A DNA stretch of 14,901 nucleotides. Source: Thermotogae bacterium (lineage in GTDB: Bacteria; Thermotogota; Thermotogae; B3-G13). Positions 14,710 to 14,901 of the stretch are shown piece after piece. Both the position numbers and the translations under genes were made by a program. The notes beneath the pieces were generated by a model. The model was not told where the DNA came from and did no database searches. It saw only the letters and a program-made list of their open reading frames with translations. How positions within the stretch are numbered: position 1 is the first letter of the stretch; each line of letters begins with the position of its first letter. The stretch is taken from positions 1 through 14,901 of the forward strand of contig WFSK01000172.1 of assembly GCA_015486095.1 (NCBI GenBank). The letters run 5' to 3'.

Positions 14710-14774
14710 TGTGCGTCGTTGTGTAAGTGAAGACGTTGCTCGACTCCACCATCTCTTTTTTAGCAATCCGCTAT
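14710..14774 (-). repeat. 65-base repeat, right copy (inverted relative to 11836-11900)
   Basis: The reverse complement matches 11836-11900 at 58 of 65 positions without gaps, and the first 29 bases on the + strand (14710-14738) are an exact inverted match to 11872-11900. In this copy, TAGCGG (14704-14709) and CCGCTA (14768-14773) form perfect 6-base terminal inverted repeats around the unit, which resembles a very small non-autonomous element or a structured RNA repeat. Confidence 0.85.
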
Positions 14775-14863
14775 GTCAAGATCTAACAAAATATAATTCC
14801 TTTTCAACAAAATTCCTGATATCCTTTGAATTTCTTATCTTGCTCATGAGGTACTTCTCTTCA

Positions 14864-14872
14864 TGGTATAAT
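14864..14872 (+). promoter_or_regulatory. Extended -10 promoter near the window end
   Basis: TGGTATAAT (14864-14872) is a perfect extended -10 motif. No good -35 lies at 16-18 bases upstream. Transcription would start near 14879 and run out of the window, presumably into the next gene. Confidence 0.4.
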
Positions 14873-14901
14873 TGTTTTGTATTTAGCATGGCAAACATGA
14901 T

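Larger units (their letters stand above)
14580..14901 (+). other. Non-coding region with repeats and a promoter at the window end
   Basis: No credible gene starts in these 322 bases. The stretch 14646-14774 holds a direct module and an inverted 65-base repeat shared with the region before 12122. A T-run (14756-14761) lies inside the inverted repeat. The AT-rich remainder (14775-14901) carries a bare TATAAT (14792-14797) and an extended -10 (14864-14872). An ATG at 14888 close to the window edge has no ribosome site, so the next gene cannot be called. Confidence 0.65.

Noticed and set aside
14384..14752. 122-codon frame on the - strand
   Set aside because: It overlaps the HhH gene and the repeat region, and its translation looks like an antisense shadow; the ATG at its 5' end falls inside the 65-base repeat.
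11747..14774. Repeats as a CRISPR array
   Set aside because: Only a few degenerate copies of unequal length, in mixed orientation and kilobases apart, without regular spacers or cas genes.
14888..14901. Start of the next gene at ATG 14888
   Set aside because: No ribosome site, and only four codons before the window ends, so it cannot be distinguished from leader sequence.

Overview
The window is a gene-dense, one-directional stretch of bacterial chromosome in which every recognised gene lies on the + strand. Most gene boundaries are 4-base overlaps or gaps of a few bases, and most starts have clear AGGAGG-type ribosome sites. Codon use favours AGA/AGG and ATA. Ferredoxin-linked 2-oxoacid oxidoreductase subunits, a sigma-54 activator and a molybdopterin hydroxylase suggest an anaerobe, perhaps thermophilic and from a sparsely cultured phylum. 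No taxonomic marker (rRNA, ribosomal protein) is present, so the lineage is inference only.

Region 1 (2-7521) reads as one long transcription unit: a 5'-truncated HAD phosphatase, glycerol kinase (glpK), beta and gamma subunits of 2-oxoglutarate:ferredoxin oxidoreductase (korB, korC), Maf nucleotide pyrophosphatase, FabG ketoacyl-ACP reductase, a membrane PAS sensor kinase and its sigma-54-dependent response regulator. The alpha and delta subunits that normally accompany korBC are absent here. The cluster mixes central carbon, lipid and nucleotide housekeeping with a two-component system whose target is not visible.

Region 2 (7522-11643) has its own extended -10 promoter and encodes adenine deaminase followed 2 bases later by the molybdenum subunit of a xanthine dehydrogenase. 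Together they suggest adenine to hypoxanthine to xanthine/urate catabolism. The FAD and 2Fe-2S subunits are not in the window.

Region 3 (11644-14901) has two long non-coding stretches (about 480 and 320 bases) around a translationally coupled trio: a TrpB/cysteine-synthase-like PLP enzyme of unassigned substrate, a DUF402 protein and a small HhH-GPD glycosylase-like protein. The two non-coding stretches share repeats: a 65-base element in inverted orientation (58/65 identical, the last 29 bases exact) and a second degenerate module in direct orientation. These bracket the trio and form potential hairpins. They are the most unusual structure in the window. Promoter-like sequences here and before adenine deaminase share an extended -10 form (TGn + TATAAT-like) with weak or no -35.
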